Shown one piece after another: positions 42,693 to 50,861 of a stretch of DNA of 64,000 nt. The DNA is taken from positions 8,879-72,878 of the forward strand of contig CAZXMO010000007.1 in NCBI GenBank assembly GCA_964641125.1. The letters are read 5' to 3'. A program made the translations under genes and the position numbers. The stretch is from JBKHAJ01 sp964641125. GTDB taxonomy: Bacteria > Spirochaetota > Spirochaetia > SPDA01 > CAZSGZ01. How positions within the stretch are numbered: the stretch's first letter is position 1; each line of letters starts with the position of its first letter. The notes beneath the pieces are model-generated. The model was not told the DNA's origin and made no database searches. It saw only the letters and a program-made list of their open reading frames with translations.

Positions 42693-44864
42693 CTATGGGA
42701 TAATCTCGAAACACCGATGGATTCGTCGGTTCCGGTCGAAATCGGGCGGGATCGTTTCATCGGTTATCTCGGTTACCGAAAAGTCTCCCTTGAGTCCTTC
42801 GGCAAGCTCGAATTTCCGGAAATTAGTCGAAAATAGTATTTTACCCCCCGGACGGAGCTTCCGGACCGCCCCTCGGATCAGAGCCTCGTGGTCCCGGTCT
42901 ACCGAAAAATCCTCTTTTCTCGATTTGGAATTGGAGAAGGTGGGAGGATCGATGAAGATGAGATCGAACATATGCCCCGGTTTTTCTATCCAATCCATGC
43001 AGTCCGCCCTGACGAGGCGGTGGGATTCGAGGTTTATACCGTTTACACTTAGATTGTTCCGTGCCCAGTCGAGGTAGCCCCCGGAAGCGTCCACCGATAC
43101 CGTGGAGACCGCTCCCCCCGCCGCGGCGTAAACCGTGGCGGTCCCGGTATAGCAGAAGAGGTTGAGGAACCGCTTTCCCTCCGCTTCGCGGCGGATCCTC
43201 TCCCGGGTAATCCGGTGATCGAGAAAGATCCCGGTGTCCAGATAGTCGGAAAAGTTGACCAGGAACCGGAGCCCGCCCTCGTGTATCGTAACGTATGCGC
43301 CGGTATCCCCGATTTTCCCGTACTGGCCGCTTCCCCGCTGGCGGGTCCGTCTCTTCACGAAGATCCGCTCCCCCGGAATACCGGCCGCGTCGGCCGCGGT
43401 GGATACGATGTCGAGGAGCCGCCGCTGGGCCTTGACGGCGTCGATACGCGCAGGAGGGGTGTATTCCTGGATATTCAGCCAACGGTTTTCGTAGACGTCC
43501 ACCGCCGCGGCGTACTCCGGAATATCCGCGTCGTAGAGGCGGTAACAGGTAACCTCGTTCTCCTTCAGGTACTTTTTCCTGATCCTGGCATTCTTGATCA
43601 AACGGTTCAAGAGGTCCTCGGTATTGTCCCGGTAGCGGTAATCGTCTCCGCCTTTCGCCGGGCCTTCGGTGAGGGGGGGAAGGTAGATATGGAAGGTGTT
43701 GTCTCCGGTCAGATCGATTTGGACAAGCTTGCAGGGGATTTCGCCGTTAAAGATGCCGCTCACCTTGAAAGCTTTGAGGCCTAAGGCCCGTCCGAGCTCA
43801 TCCTCCGGAGCGATAACCGCGGCCCTCCACCCGGCGAACTCCGCTTTGAGGGCGCGGCCGACGGCCTGGTACAGGGCGGGGAGATGTTCCCGCTCTTCGA
43901 GGCGCCTCCCGTAGGGGGGATTTATCACCACCAGGCCGGTATCCCCGGCACCCGGGGGGCGGACGATTTCGTGGAGCTCCAACCTTTCGAAGTGGATATT
44001 CTTGTCCATACCGGCCCGCCCGGCGTTACTCCAGGCCGCCGCCACCGCCCGCTTGTCCCGGTCGTATCCGAATATGCGCCCCGGTTTCCTGATGCGGCCC
44101 GTAAGTCGGGAGCGGAGACGCTGATACACCTCCCGGTCATGATGCTTCCAGTTCTCGAAGCCGAAGCCGCTTCGCAGGAGACCCGGGGCGGTGTCGGCGG
44201 CTATGAGGGCCGCCTCGATGGGAAAGGTTCCGGAGCCGCACATGGGATCCACCAGGGCGGCATCGGGATTTTCGAGAACGAGCTCGTGCCATCCCGCTTT
44301 GAGAAGTATCCCCGCCGCGAGGGTCTCTTTGAGTCCCGCCGCGCCTCCTTCGGTGCGGTAGCCCCGCAGATGAAGGCTGCCCCCCGCGAAATCGAGATTC
44401 ACCGCCGCCTCGGAACCGTCGATGTGGAGATTAAAACGGATGCCCGGCGCATCGGTGTCCACGTCGGGGCGTTTTCCCAGACTATCGCGGAAGGTATCGA
44501 CAATCGCATCTTTCAATGCGAGGACCCCGAACCGGGGGTTGATGTCCCGGTTCCTCGTCACCGTGCAATCGACGGCGAAGCCGACGGAAACGTCGAAATG
44601 ATCCGTCCAGGGGATTTTTCGGCACTTCTCACTGATCTCTTCCGGTGACGAAAAATCGAAGCCCCCGATGGTGACAAGGACGCGGTTGACGCTTCGGCTT
44701 TCGAGACAGAGTCGATAAATCCGGTCTAAGGGAGCGGAGAGGGACACTCCCGCCCGGGTTTCCTTGACCCGATTTCCGTTAATCTCCTCCGCTTCCCGGG
44801 CGGTGACGTTCTCCAATCCCCTCGCGGTAGTGAGAAAAACCGGGTATGAACGGGGCGTATCCAT
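42693..44864 (-). CDS. rlmKL: Bifunctional 23S rRNA methyltransferase RlmKL (m2G2445 / m7G2069)
   Basis: A 723-residue fusion. An N-terminal THUMP domain starts at YPVFLTTARGLENV. The RlmL methyltransferase (about residues 175-390) has VDPMCGSGTFPIEAALIA and the catalytic VVINPPYG motif. The RlmK-type SAM methyltransferase (about 450-723) has LNLFCYTGTATVYAA and DPPTFSNSKSRKEDF. Both domains are complete, as in the enterobacterial enzyme. The frame is open to ATG 44948, but the homologous protein begins at MDTPRSYPVF (44864), and 44948 would lie inside the opposing promoter. Confidence 0.9.
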   Translation of the reverse strand: MDTPRSYPVFLTTARGLENVTAREAEEINGNRVKETRAGVSLSAPLDRIYRLCLESRSVNRVLVTIGGFDFSSPEEISEKCRKIPWTDHFDVSVGFAVDCTVTRNRDINPRFGVLALKDAIVDTFRDSLGKRPDVDTDAPGIRFNLHIDGSEAAVNLDFAGGSLHLRGYRTEGGAAGLKETLAAGILLKAGWHELVLENPDAALVDPMCGSGTFPIEAALIAADTAPGLLRSGFGFENWKHHDREVYQRLRSRLTGRIRKPGRIFGYDRDKRAVAAAWSNAGRAGMDKNIHFERLELHEIVRPPGAGDTGLVVINPPYGRRLEEREHLPALYQAVGRALKAEFAGWRAAVIAPEDELGRALGLKAFKVSGIFNGEIPCKLVQIDLTGDNTFHIYLPPLTEGPAKGGDDYRYRDNTEDLLNRLIKNARIRKKYLKENEVTCYRLYDADIPEYAAAVDVYENRWLNIQEYTPPARIDAVKAQRRLLDIVSTAADAAGIPGERIFVKRRTRQRGSGQYGKIGDTGAYVTIHEGGLRFLVNFSDYLDTGIFLDHRITRERIRREAEGKRFLNLFCYTGTATVYAAAGGAVSTVSVDASGGYLDWARNNLSVNGINLESHRLVRADCMDWIEKPGHMFDLIFIDPPTFSNSKSRKEDFSVDRDHEALIRGAVRKLRPGGKILFSTNFRKFELAEGLKGDFSVTEITDETIPPDFDRNRRIHRCFEIIP

Positions 44865-44919
44865 GGCTTTAGGATAGAGAAAAGAGTGTAAGGATTCAAT
44901 GAATTCACGGGGAATATTA

Positions 44920-44948
44920 TTGAAAACACCTCGAGTTAGGGGTATCAT
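44920..44948 (+). promoter_or_regulatory. Promoter of the LPP20 lipoprotein gene
   Basis: TTGAAA (44920-44925) - 17 bp - TATCAT (44943-44948), followed by a leader of about 40 nt with TAAGGAG before the ATG. Confidence 0.55.
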
Positions 44949-44995
44949 TTAACGTAAGGAAAAAACCAACTTTTAAATAATGTAAGGAGAATTGT

Positions 44996-45577
44996 ATGAG
45001 AAAGCTCGGTATACTCATTCTGGCTTCTCTTGCCGTACTGGCAATCGTATCCTGTGCAAGTGCCCCGGAAGAGGGCGTGGCGTCGACCAAACAGGCCGAC
45101 ATGTCCAATATGCCCGACTGGGTAGTGAACATGGAGGTTTCGGAGGACGCTATCTACGGTATCGGATACGCGAAAATGTCGAATCTCAACAGCTCGCGCA
45201 CCACCGCGATCGCTCGTGCCCGGACCGACGTTTCCTTCCAGATCCAGTCGACGATCCAGGCAATGATGACCGATTATCAGCAGGAGGCCGGGGTGGACGG
45301 AGGCAGCCAGGTCATCAATTTCGTGGAGAATGTATCGAAGCAGATTACCAATAACGAGCTAAGCGGCCTTACCCCCGACAAGATGACCGTCATGGAAGAC
45401 GGCGGTGTCTGGGTCCGGGTAGTCTACCAGAAGTCGGATTTTATCGACGACGCGCGGCAGGCCTTTCAGCGGAACGAGGACGCGGCGTTCGCCGAATTCA
45501 AGGCGAGTCAGGCCCTCGACCGGCTCAACTACGAGCTCGAAAACAATCCCCCGGAGTCCGATCCGGTTACCGAATAG
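44996..45577 (+). CDS. LPP20-family lipoprotein (first)
   Basis: A 193-residue lipoprotein with lipobox IVSC (Cys about residue 20). The LPP20 domain shows its usual opening MPDWVVNM...GIGYAKMSN, then ARARTDVSFQIQSTIQAM and VWVRVVYQKSDFIDD. The gene has its own promoter and terminator, so it is separate from the two LPP20-like genes downstream. LPP20-type proteins are abundant surface or periplasmic lipoproteins in spirochaetes and Helicobacter; the role is not defined. Confidence 0.78.
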   Translation: MRKLGILILASLAVLAIVSCASAPEEGVASTKQADMSNMPDWVVNMEVSEDAIYGIGYAKMSNLNSSRTTAIARARTDVSFQIQSTIQAMMTDYQQEAGVDGGSQVINFVENVSKQITNNELSGLTPDKMTVMEDGGVWVRVVYQKSDFIDDARQAFQRNEDAAFAEFKASQALDRLNYELENNPPESDPVTE

Positions 45578-45594
45578 ACGGTCTCATCATCAAA

Positions 45595-45628
45595 CCGCTC
45601 CGCTCTCCGCGGAGCGGTTATTACTTTT
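45595..45628 (+). terminator. Terminator of the first LPP20 gene
   Basis: Perfect 9-bp stem (ccgctccgc 45595-45603, gcggagcgg 45609-45617) with a T-rich tail (ttattactttt). Confidence 0.85.
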
Positions 45629-45659
45629 CAACTCCTGAAAAACCTGGTAAAGTCTGACC

Positions 45660-46520
45660 ATGAAAATCCACGAGCACCTCTCACGTTCGGGGGTAGTATC
45701 GGTTTTTCCCGCCGCGGCGGCTTTCCTGTCATTGATCGCTTTTTTAAACGGATGCGCGGGTGCGCCCGGTCCCGTAAACGATCCTGTCGGGGTAAACGGC
45801 ACTGAAAACCATCCTCTTTCTTCTTCTTTCGCCGCGGGTGAAAGGGGAGAGCTCACTACTCTGCCCGTGGACGGGAGTCCCGTATTCCTAGGTATTTCCG
45901 AAAACCGCTTCTACGACGCGGACGAGCTCGACGACGCCTTGGAATACGCAGCGCGGCAGGCGGTCCGGTATGAACGGATATTCGGAGAGGCGGGGGTGCT
46001 GGATACCCGAAAGGGCCCCTACTCATACGTCGAGGCGGACTACGACGAGTCCCGGGTTGGGGAGCTCGAAGACAGGCTCGAGATTATCGACCGGCATACC
46101 GATGTGCGGGGAACGGTGATCCGTGCGGTACTTCCGGGAGCTTCCCTCGATCTCGATATCGAAGCGGGGAAAATGGTACCCCGGAGGGGTTCGCTATACC
46201 CCTCGTGGACCGTCGATATACCGGATATTCCGGGATATCTGGTAAGCTTAGGGATTGCCGATAAGCGGTTTGCTTTGACCGAATCGGTCCGGGCGGCGGA
46301 TGAGGAAGCCCTCATGGGGCTCCTCAGCCTGATATCCGTGGAGATCGAAGCGGTGCGGGCGGAAACCCCGACCGAGATCGGCAGGGTCAGCCGGCGGGTC
46401 ATAAGTCAGACGGCGTCCGCCGAGATAACCGGACTGTATGTACCCGTGCGTTGGCAGTCGGAGGACGGCAGGTACTTCTACTCCCTCGCCGTATGTCCCG
46501 AGTCGAACAGGAGGCGGTAA
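45660..46520 (+). CDS. Lipoprotein, LPP20-like (second)
   Basis: A 286-residue lipoprotein with lipobox LNGC (Cys about residue 32). The mature region has two related halves: PVFLGISENRFYDADELDDA...YAARQAVRYERIFG and YLVSLGIADKRFALTESVRAADEEALMGLL. These match the LPP20 pattern of GIG followed by an Ala-rich helix. It lies 2 nt before the next lipoprotein gene, which in turn overlaps thrC, giving a three-gene operon. Confidence 0.65.
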   Translation: MKIHEHLSRSGVVSVFPAAAAFLSLIAFLNGCAGAPGPVNDPVGVNGTENHPLSSSFAAGERGELTTLPVDGSPVFLGISENRFYDADELDDALEYAARQAVRYERIFGEAGVLDTRKGPYSYVEADYDESRVGELEDRLEIIDRHTDVRGTVIRAVLPGASLDLDIEAGKMVPRRGSLYPSWTVDIPDIPGYLVSLGIADKRFALTESVRAADEEALMGLLSLISVEIEAVRAETPTEIGRVSRRVISQTASAEITGLYVPVRWQSEDGRYFYSLAVCPESNRRR

Positions 46521-46522
46521 GG

Positions 46523-47947
46523 ATGATGTCGAAAGAGAAACCCTCGGCGGTAATGCGTGTCGTATGCATCGGCGTGGTCTGTGCATTTTGCACGGGACTC
46601 TTCATCTCCTGCGGAACGACCGGTGCCGCGGGGCAGGCCGGAGGAGCCGATACCGAGCCCCTTCCGGTCTGGGTATTGAATCCTCCGGTGGACGAGGAGT
46701 ACTTCCTGGGAATCGGCGGATCTAATACCGGCAATCGGGAGGCCGATATGGAGCAGGCCCGGCTGGCTGCCCTCGCGGATTTGGCCGCGCGGATATCGAC
46801 GAAGATACGGGGCGAGATGGTCCTCGAGAGCGGGGAAGACGATAGGGGAAACCGCAGGCAGAGCTTTTCCCGGCGTATCGAGGAGAACGTAAGTCAGGAA
46901 CTCCGCGGGGTGGAGCCGGTGGATGCGTACTACTCCCCGGAGGAGGGCTTCTGGTACTACTACCGTTTTCCCAAAGCCGAGCTCGACCGTGCCCGGGACG
47001 ATCTGAAGCGCAGGGTCCGGGATCTCGTATTCCCGAGGGAGGGGAGTGCCGATGCGGCCGGGGTCACGGCCGGGACCGCCGCCGAACGCCTTACGGTCCT
47101 GGGAAGGGGGTTCGATCTCATCATGGAATCCCCCTTTGTGGGAACCCTCAGGGTCGAGGAGGTCCGGTACACCGGAGCCTTGATCGATTACATCGAGGCC
47201 GAGCTGAGGCGTGAGCTCGGTTCTCTCGAAATATCTCTCGCCGACGGCGTAATTTCCGGAGAGTCAGGCGATTTTCTCGTTCTCGAAGCCCGGGTCCGGG
47301 CAGCCGGAGCGGCGGAGGATGGCCGGAGGAGAGTTCCGGGGAGGATTCCCCTGATCCTCATGACCCGGGAAGGGAAAATCCTCGGCAGATTCGTCACCGG
47401 ACCGGACGGAAGATACTCAGGCACGGTGGAAGCCGTTTTTCCGAAACCCGGCCGGTATCCCTGCATCGTTTCCCTCGACGTATCCGCTCTTATCGGGGAG
47501 GTCCCCGCGGGTGCGGCTCTGGGAGTAAGCCTTCCGAAAAGCGAATGTATCTTGGAGATCTTCGCCAAGAGTCTGGCCCTTGAGGTCCGTACCGAAGAGG
47601 GGACGGCCCCCCGGGCGCTCACGGACGGGATAAAGGCGATCCTCGAAACGCGGCTCGAGTACGATCTGACCGGGGAGTACGATCCCGAGAAATCCACCCT
47701 TTTGATCACCGTGTATTACTCCGATTTCCCGGAAAGCGAGTACGGCATGTATTTTTCCACCGCCCGGGGTGTTCTGGATCTCGTCCGATCGGGCCGGAGC
47801 CTGTACAGTTTCGAGACCGACCGTTTCAAGGAAGGGGGGCTTACCGTGGAGCAGGCGAGGGACCGGGCCCTCGGGCGGCTCTTCCAATATCTCGAGAATA
47901 CCGCGGGTCCCTACCGGAAGATAACCTCGATCTTGGAGGAAGAATGA
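46523..47947 (+). CDS. LPP20-family lipoprotein with long C-terminal extension (third)
   Basis: A 474-residue lipoprotein with lipobox FISC (Cys about residue 30). The LPP20 domain covers about 45-180 (PVWVLNPPVDEEYFLGIGGS, then ARLAALADLAARISTKIRGE). A C-terminal region of about 290 residues follows, with an Ig-like strand set (GKILGRFVTGPDGRYSGTVE) and a domain near residue 380 onward (YDPEKSTLLITVYYSDFPES). ATG 46523 has AGGAGG 8 nt upstream. Its stop overlaps the thrC start (ATGA). Confidence 0.7.
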   Translation: MMSKEKPSAVMRVVCIGVVCAFCTGLFISCGTTGAAGQAGGADTEPLPVWVLNPPVDEEYFLGIGGSNTGNREADMEQARLAALADLAARISTKIRGEMVLESGEDDRGNRRQSFSRRIEENVSQELRGVEPVDAYYSPEEGFWYYYRFPKAELDRARDDLKRRVRDLVFPREGSADAAGVTAGTAAERLTVLGRGFDLIMESPFVGTLRVEEVRYTGALIDYIEAELRRELGSLEISLADGVISGESGDFLVLEARVRAAGAAEDGRRRVPGRIPLILMTREGKILGRFVTGPDGRYSGTVEAVFPKPGRYPCIVSLDVSALIGEVPAGAALGVSLPKSECILEIFAKSLALEVRTEEGTAPRALTDGIKAILETRLEYDLTGEYDPEKSTLLITVYYSDFPESEYGMYFSTARGVLDLVRSGRSLYSFETDRFKEGGLTVEQARDRALGRLFQYLENTAGPYRKITSILEEE

Positions 47948-49092
47948 TACCTGAACCGGGCTACCTCTGTGTCGAATGCGGACGCAGATACCCCATAACC
48001 CCCGATCTGATGCTCTGTCCGGACTGCCGTGAACGGGGCGGTCCCGACGAGCCCCTCCGCGGCGTTCTCGAGGTGGAGCTTCCCAAGCTGCCGGGGGCCG
48101 ATCCCGCCCGGGGATATTCCTTCTCCTTCCTCGAGGAGGAGCACTATCCGCCAATCCCGGTGGGAAATACTCCCCTGTGGCGCCCGGAACGCATCAGGGA
48201 AGAAGACCGGTTCGAAAACCTCTTCATCAAGGACGACACCGCGAATCCCACCGGATCGCTCAAGGACCGGGCATCCTTCATGGTCGCGGGTTTCGCCCGG
48301 AAACACGGGATCCGGCGGATAACCGTAGCCTCCACCGGAAACGCCGCCTCCTCGATGGCGGGGGTAGGGGCCGCCGCGGGAATCGGAGTCAGGATCTACA
48401 TTCCCCGGTCGGCCCCGGCGGCCAAGCGGATCCAGGCCCTTCAGTACGGAGCCGATGTCGTCTTAGTCGACGGGACCTACGACAAGGCCTTCGACTTAGC
48501 CCTCGAATCTTCCGGGGATTCCGAAACGCTGTGCCGTAATACCGCCTACAATCCCCTGACCATCGAGGGAAAGAAGAGCGTGAGTATCGAGATATTCCAT
48601 CAGCTCGGTACGGTGCCCGACTACGTCTTTGTCCCCACCGGAGACGGAGTCATCCTGTCGGGTGTCTATAAAGGATTCAGAGACTTAGTCGATCAGGGCT
48701 TTACCGCCGCGGTGCCCACCGTGGTTGCCGTTCAGGCCGAGGGCAGCAGCGCGATCACCAGGGCCCTCCGGGCGGGCGATTTTACCCCACCGGTACCCTC
48801 GGATACCTTAGCCGACAGCATTTCCGTGGACGTTCCCCGGGGGGGGTACCCCGCGCTCTTCAATCTCAAGCGGTACGGCGGATGCTCAGTCACCGTGACC
48901 GACGACGAGATCCTCGAGGCCCAGCACCGTCTCGCCCGGTACAGCGGCCTCTTCGCCGAGCCCGCCGGGGCGGCTTCCTACGCCGGTTTTCTAAAGATTT
49001 CAGGAGAGATTCCCTCGGATGCGGCGGCCGTACTCCTCGTAACCGGAAGCGGTCTCAAAGACATCGATGCCGCGGCAAAACTCGTAGGTTAG
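47944..49092 (+). CDS. thrC: Threonine synthase
   Basis: A 382-residue fold-type II PLP enzyme that converts O-phosphohomoserine to threonine. The N-terminal Cys knuckle (CVECGRRYP, CPDCRERGG) is typical of one threonine-synthase branch. Other family features are PVGNTPLWRPERI, the PLP lysine in NPTGSLKDRA, ASTGNAASSMAG and PTGDGVILSGVYKGF. The start overlaps the lipoprotein stop by 4 nt. An amino-acid biosynthesis gene coupled to lipoprotein genes is unusual. Related PLP enzymes cannot be fully excluded. Confidence 0.85.
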   Translation: MIPEPGYLCVECGRRYPITPDLMLCPDCRERGGPDEPLRGVLEVELPKLPGADPARGYSFSFLEEEHYPPIPVGNTPLWRPERIREEDRFENLFIKDDTANPTGSLKDRASFMVAGFARKHGIRRITVASTGNAASSMAGVGAAAGIGVRIYIPRSAPAAKRIQALQYGADVVLVDGTYDKAFDLALESSGDSETLCRNTAYNPLTIEGKKSVSIEIFHQLGTVPDYVFVPTGDGVILSGVYKGFRDLVDQGFTAAVPTVVAVQAEGSSAITRALRAGDFTPPVPSDTLADSISVDVPRGGYPALFNLKRYGGCSVTVTDDEILEAQHRLARYSGLFAEPAGAASYAGFLKISGEIPSDAAAVLLVTGSGLKDIDAAAKLVG

Positions 49093-49116
49093 TGTCCCCA
49101 CGATCGGGGGCAAAGC

Positions 49117-49158
49117 GTAACACATGTTACAGATCGATTTCCCCTTTGTGAGTATTAT
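49117..49158 (+). promoter_or_regulatory. HcpR-like operator and -10 box upstream of the ferredoxin-like gene
   Basis: Palindrome GTAACA-N2-TGTTAC at 49117-49130 (centre 49123.5), then TATTAT at 49153-49158. The spacing puts the palindrome at about -41.5 from a predicted start site, the class II position used by Crp/Fnr-family activators. The same palindrome and spacing recur upstream of hcp. Confidence 0.75.
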
Positions 49159-49188
49159 CTCGGTAGATAGACTATCAGGAGGAAACGA

Positions 49189-50049
49189 ATGAAACGGGAT
49201 ATTATCACCATAGACGAAGAGAAGTGCACCGGATGCGGGCTCTGCGTAACCGGCTGTCCGGAGGGGGCGCTTCAGATGATAGACGGAAAGGCGCGGCTGG
49301 TCGGAGATCTCTACTGCGACGGTTTGGGCGCCTGTATCGGCGACTGTCCGGAAGGGGCCATCACCGTGGAGCGGAGGGAGGCGGTGCCCTACGACGAGAA
49401 CAAGGTGATGGATAACGTGGTAACCCAGGGCGAAGGAGTCATCCGGGCCCATCTGTCCCATCTGAAGGACCACGGAGAGATGGGCTACTACAACCAGGCC
49501 CTGGAGTACCTCGCCGCTCACGGCTATGATGCCGACGAGTACCGGAGCGGATCCGCCGGGGGATGCTCCGGGGGATGCCCGGGCAGCTTGTCGAAGATCT
49601 TCGAAGCCGCAGCCGAAGAAGACGGCGGCAACGGCGGTAACGGAAGCGGCCCCGCGGCCGAACAGCCTTCACAGCTTACCCATTGGCCGGTCCAGATGCA
49701 TCTGATGAACCCGAGGTCGGCTCAGTACGCGGGAACGGACTTTCTGCTCGCCTCCGACTGCAGCGCCTTTGCCGCCGGGGACTTCCACTCCCGCTTTCTG
49801 AAGGGAAAGAAGCTCGGGATCGCCTGTCCCAAGCTGGACGTGCGGAAGGAATCGTACGAAGAAAAACTGATCGCTCTTATCGACGAGGCCGAGATCAATA
49901 CTTTGACCGTTCTCGTGATGGAGGTTCCCTGCTGCAGCGGGCTGTTGATGCTCGCGAAGAACGCCGCCGAAAAGGCATCCCGCAAGGTTCCGATCAAGAA
50001 GATCGTCGTCTCGGTAGAGGGGGATGTCCTCGCCGAAGAGTGGGTATAG
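49189..50049 (+). CDS. 4Fe-4S ferredoxin-like protein associated with hybrid cluster protein (FrdX-like)
   Basis: A 286-residue protein with a two-cluster ferredoxin domain at the N-terminus: C13-x2-C16-x2-C19-x3-C23 and the variant C43-x5-C49-x3-C53. A Gly/Cys patch (GGCSGGCPG, near residue 124) and a low-complexity linker lead to a C-terminal domain with LASDCSAFAAGDFH, GIACPKLD and EVPCCSGL. Genes of this type accompany hcp in many anaerobes and are inferred to donate electrons or shuttle for Hcp. AGGAGGAAACG precedes the ATG. It is controlled by the HcpR-like box. Confidence 0.85.
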   Translation: MKRDIITIDEEKCTGCGLCVTGCPEGALQMIDGKARLVGDLYCDGLGACIGDCPEGAITVERREAVPYDENKVMDNVVTQGEGVIRAHLSHLKDHGEMGYYNQALEYLAAHGYDADEYRSGSAGGCSGGCPGSLSKIFEAAAEEDGGNGGNGSGPAAEQPSQLTHWPVQMHLMNPRSAQYAGTDFLLASDCSAFAAGDFHSRFLKGKKLGIACPKLDVRKESYEEKLIALIDEAEINTLTVLVMEVPCCSGLLMLAKNAAEKASRKVPIKKIVVSVEGDVLAEEWV

Positions 50050-50105
50050 AAGAGGCGTCGAATACGGGCGGAGCCGCCGGACCTGTTTAGCCCGGCTTCG
50101 CCCGG

Positions 50106-50786
50106 TTACTCTTCGAGCAAGAGCTCGAGCTCCTTCCGGTCCAATAAGTAGACGCTTCGCCCCTCCTGCCGGAGGATACCCTCGTCGGTCATCTCCGAGA
50201 AAACCCGTGAAAGGGAGGGGCGGGCCACGCCGAAGAGCTCGGACATCGTCTCTCTCGATATTTTTAACTCAACCATATTCGAACCCTGCCGCTCGGCCTG
50301 GTCGAGAAGGTACGAAGCTACCTTCTCCCGGATGGATGAAAATTTGATCAGCCGCATCTTCTCGGCGAGAAAGACGATCTTGTTTCCCGCGTCTCTGAGG
50401 AGGCTCAAGAGGAAATCCCGGTTTTCTCTGCAGATCGCGAATACCGATTCTTTGGGAAGGCTCAGGATGGTCGTTTCGGTTACCGTTTTCAGGGTTACCG
50501 GAAGATGATTGTCCTCGGCGAAGAGGATACCCGGGGCGATCTTGTCCGGGGCCTTCAGGGTCTCCACCTTGAGGACCCGCCCCTTTAAATCCTCCATTTC
50601 CGCGGAGAGGGTTCCTTCGGCGAGGATAAAGAGATGCTCGTAGAGGTCCCCCCGGAACATGACGATGGCTCCCCGGTGGTATTTCTTGACTGAATACTTG
50701 AGGGAATCGAAGAGCCGGAGGCACGAATCAGCCTCGGTTTCCTTTTCGAATAGGCCGCAGGCCTCGAGAAGTGTTTTTATTTCCAT
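50106..50786 (-). CDS. Crp/Fnr-family transcriptional regulator (HcpR-like)
   Basis: A 226-residue regulator. An N-terminal cyclic-nucleotide-binding-like beta-roll (about 15-125, HRGAIVMFRGDLYEHLFILA) precedes a dimer helix and a C-terminal HTH_Crp domain (about 150-220, KISRETMSELFGVARPSLSR). There is no Fnr-type Cys cluster, so a bound cofactor such as heme is more likely than an iron-sulfur cluster. It lies between the ferredoxin-like gene and hcp, the genes HcpR controls in other anaerobes. The ATG at 50786 is only 3 nt from the shared palindrome and has no ribosome site. Confidence 0.85.
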   Translation of the reverse strand: MEIKTLLEACGLFEKETEADSCLRLFDSLKYSVKKYHRGAIVMFRGDLYEHLFILAEGTLSAEMEDLKGRVLKVETLKAPDKIAPGILFAEDNHLPVTLKTVTETTILSLPKESVFAICRENRDFLLSLLRDAGNKIVFLAEKMRLIKFSSIREKVASYLLDQAERQGSNMVELKISRETMSELFGVARPSLSRVFSEMTDEGILRQEGRSVYLLDRKELELLLEE

Positions 50787-50789
50787 GAC

Positions 50790-50831
50790 GTAACATATGT
50801 TACAGAAAAACTAATCTTATTACCATATCCT
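50790..50831 (+). promoter_or_regulatory. HcpR-like operator and -10 box upstream of hcp
   Basis: Perfect palindrome GTAACATATGTTAC at 50790-50803 (centre 50796.5) followed by TATCCT at 50826-50831. The distance from centre to -10 (29.5 bp) equals that of the ferredoxin-like promoter. The palindrome also abuts the start of the divergent regulator gene, allowing autoregulation. Confidence 0.75.
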
Positions 50832-50861
50832 TGGCGCAAACACCTTGAGGAGGAAATCGAA

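Noticed and set aside
49096..49111. Hairpin after threonine synthase (tcccc-acgatc-gggg)
   Set aside because: Short stem with no T-tract, so not supported as a terminator.
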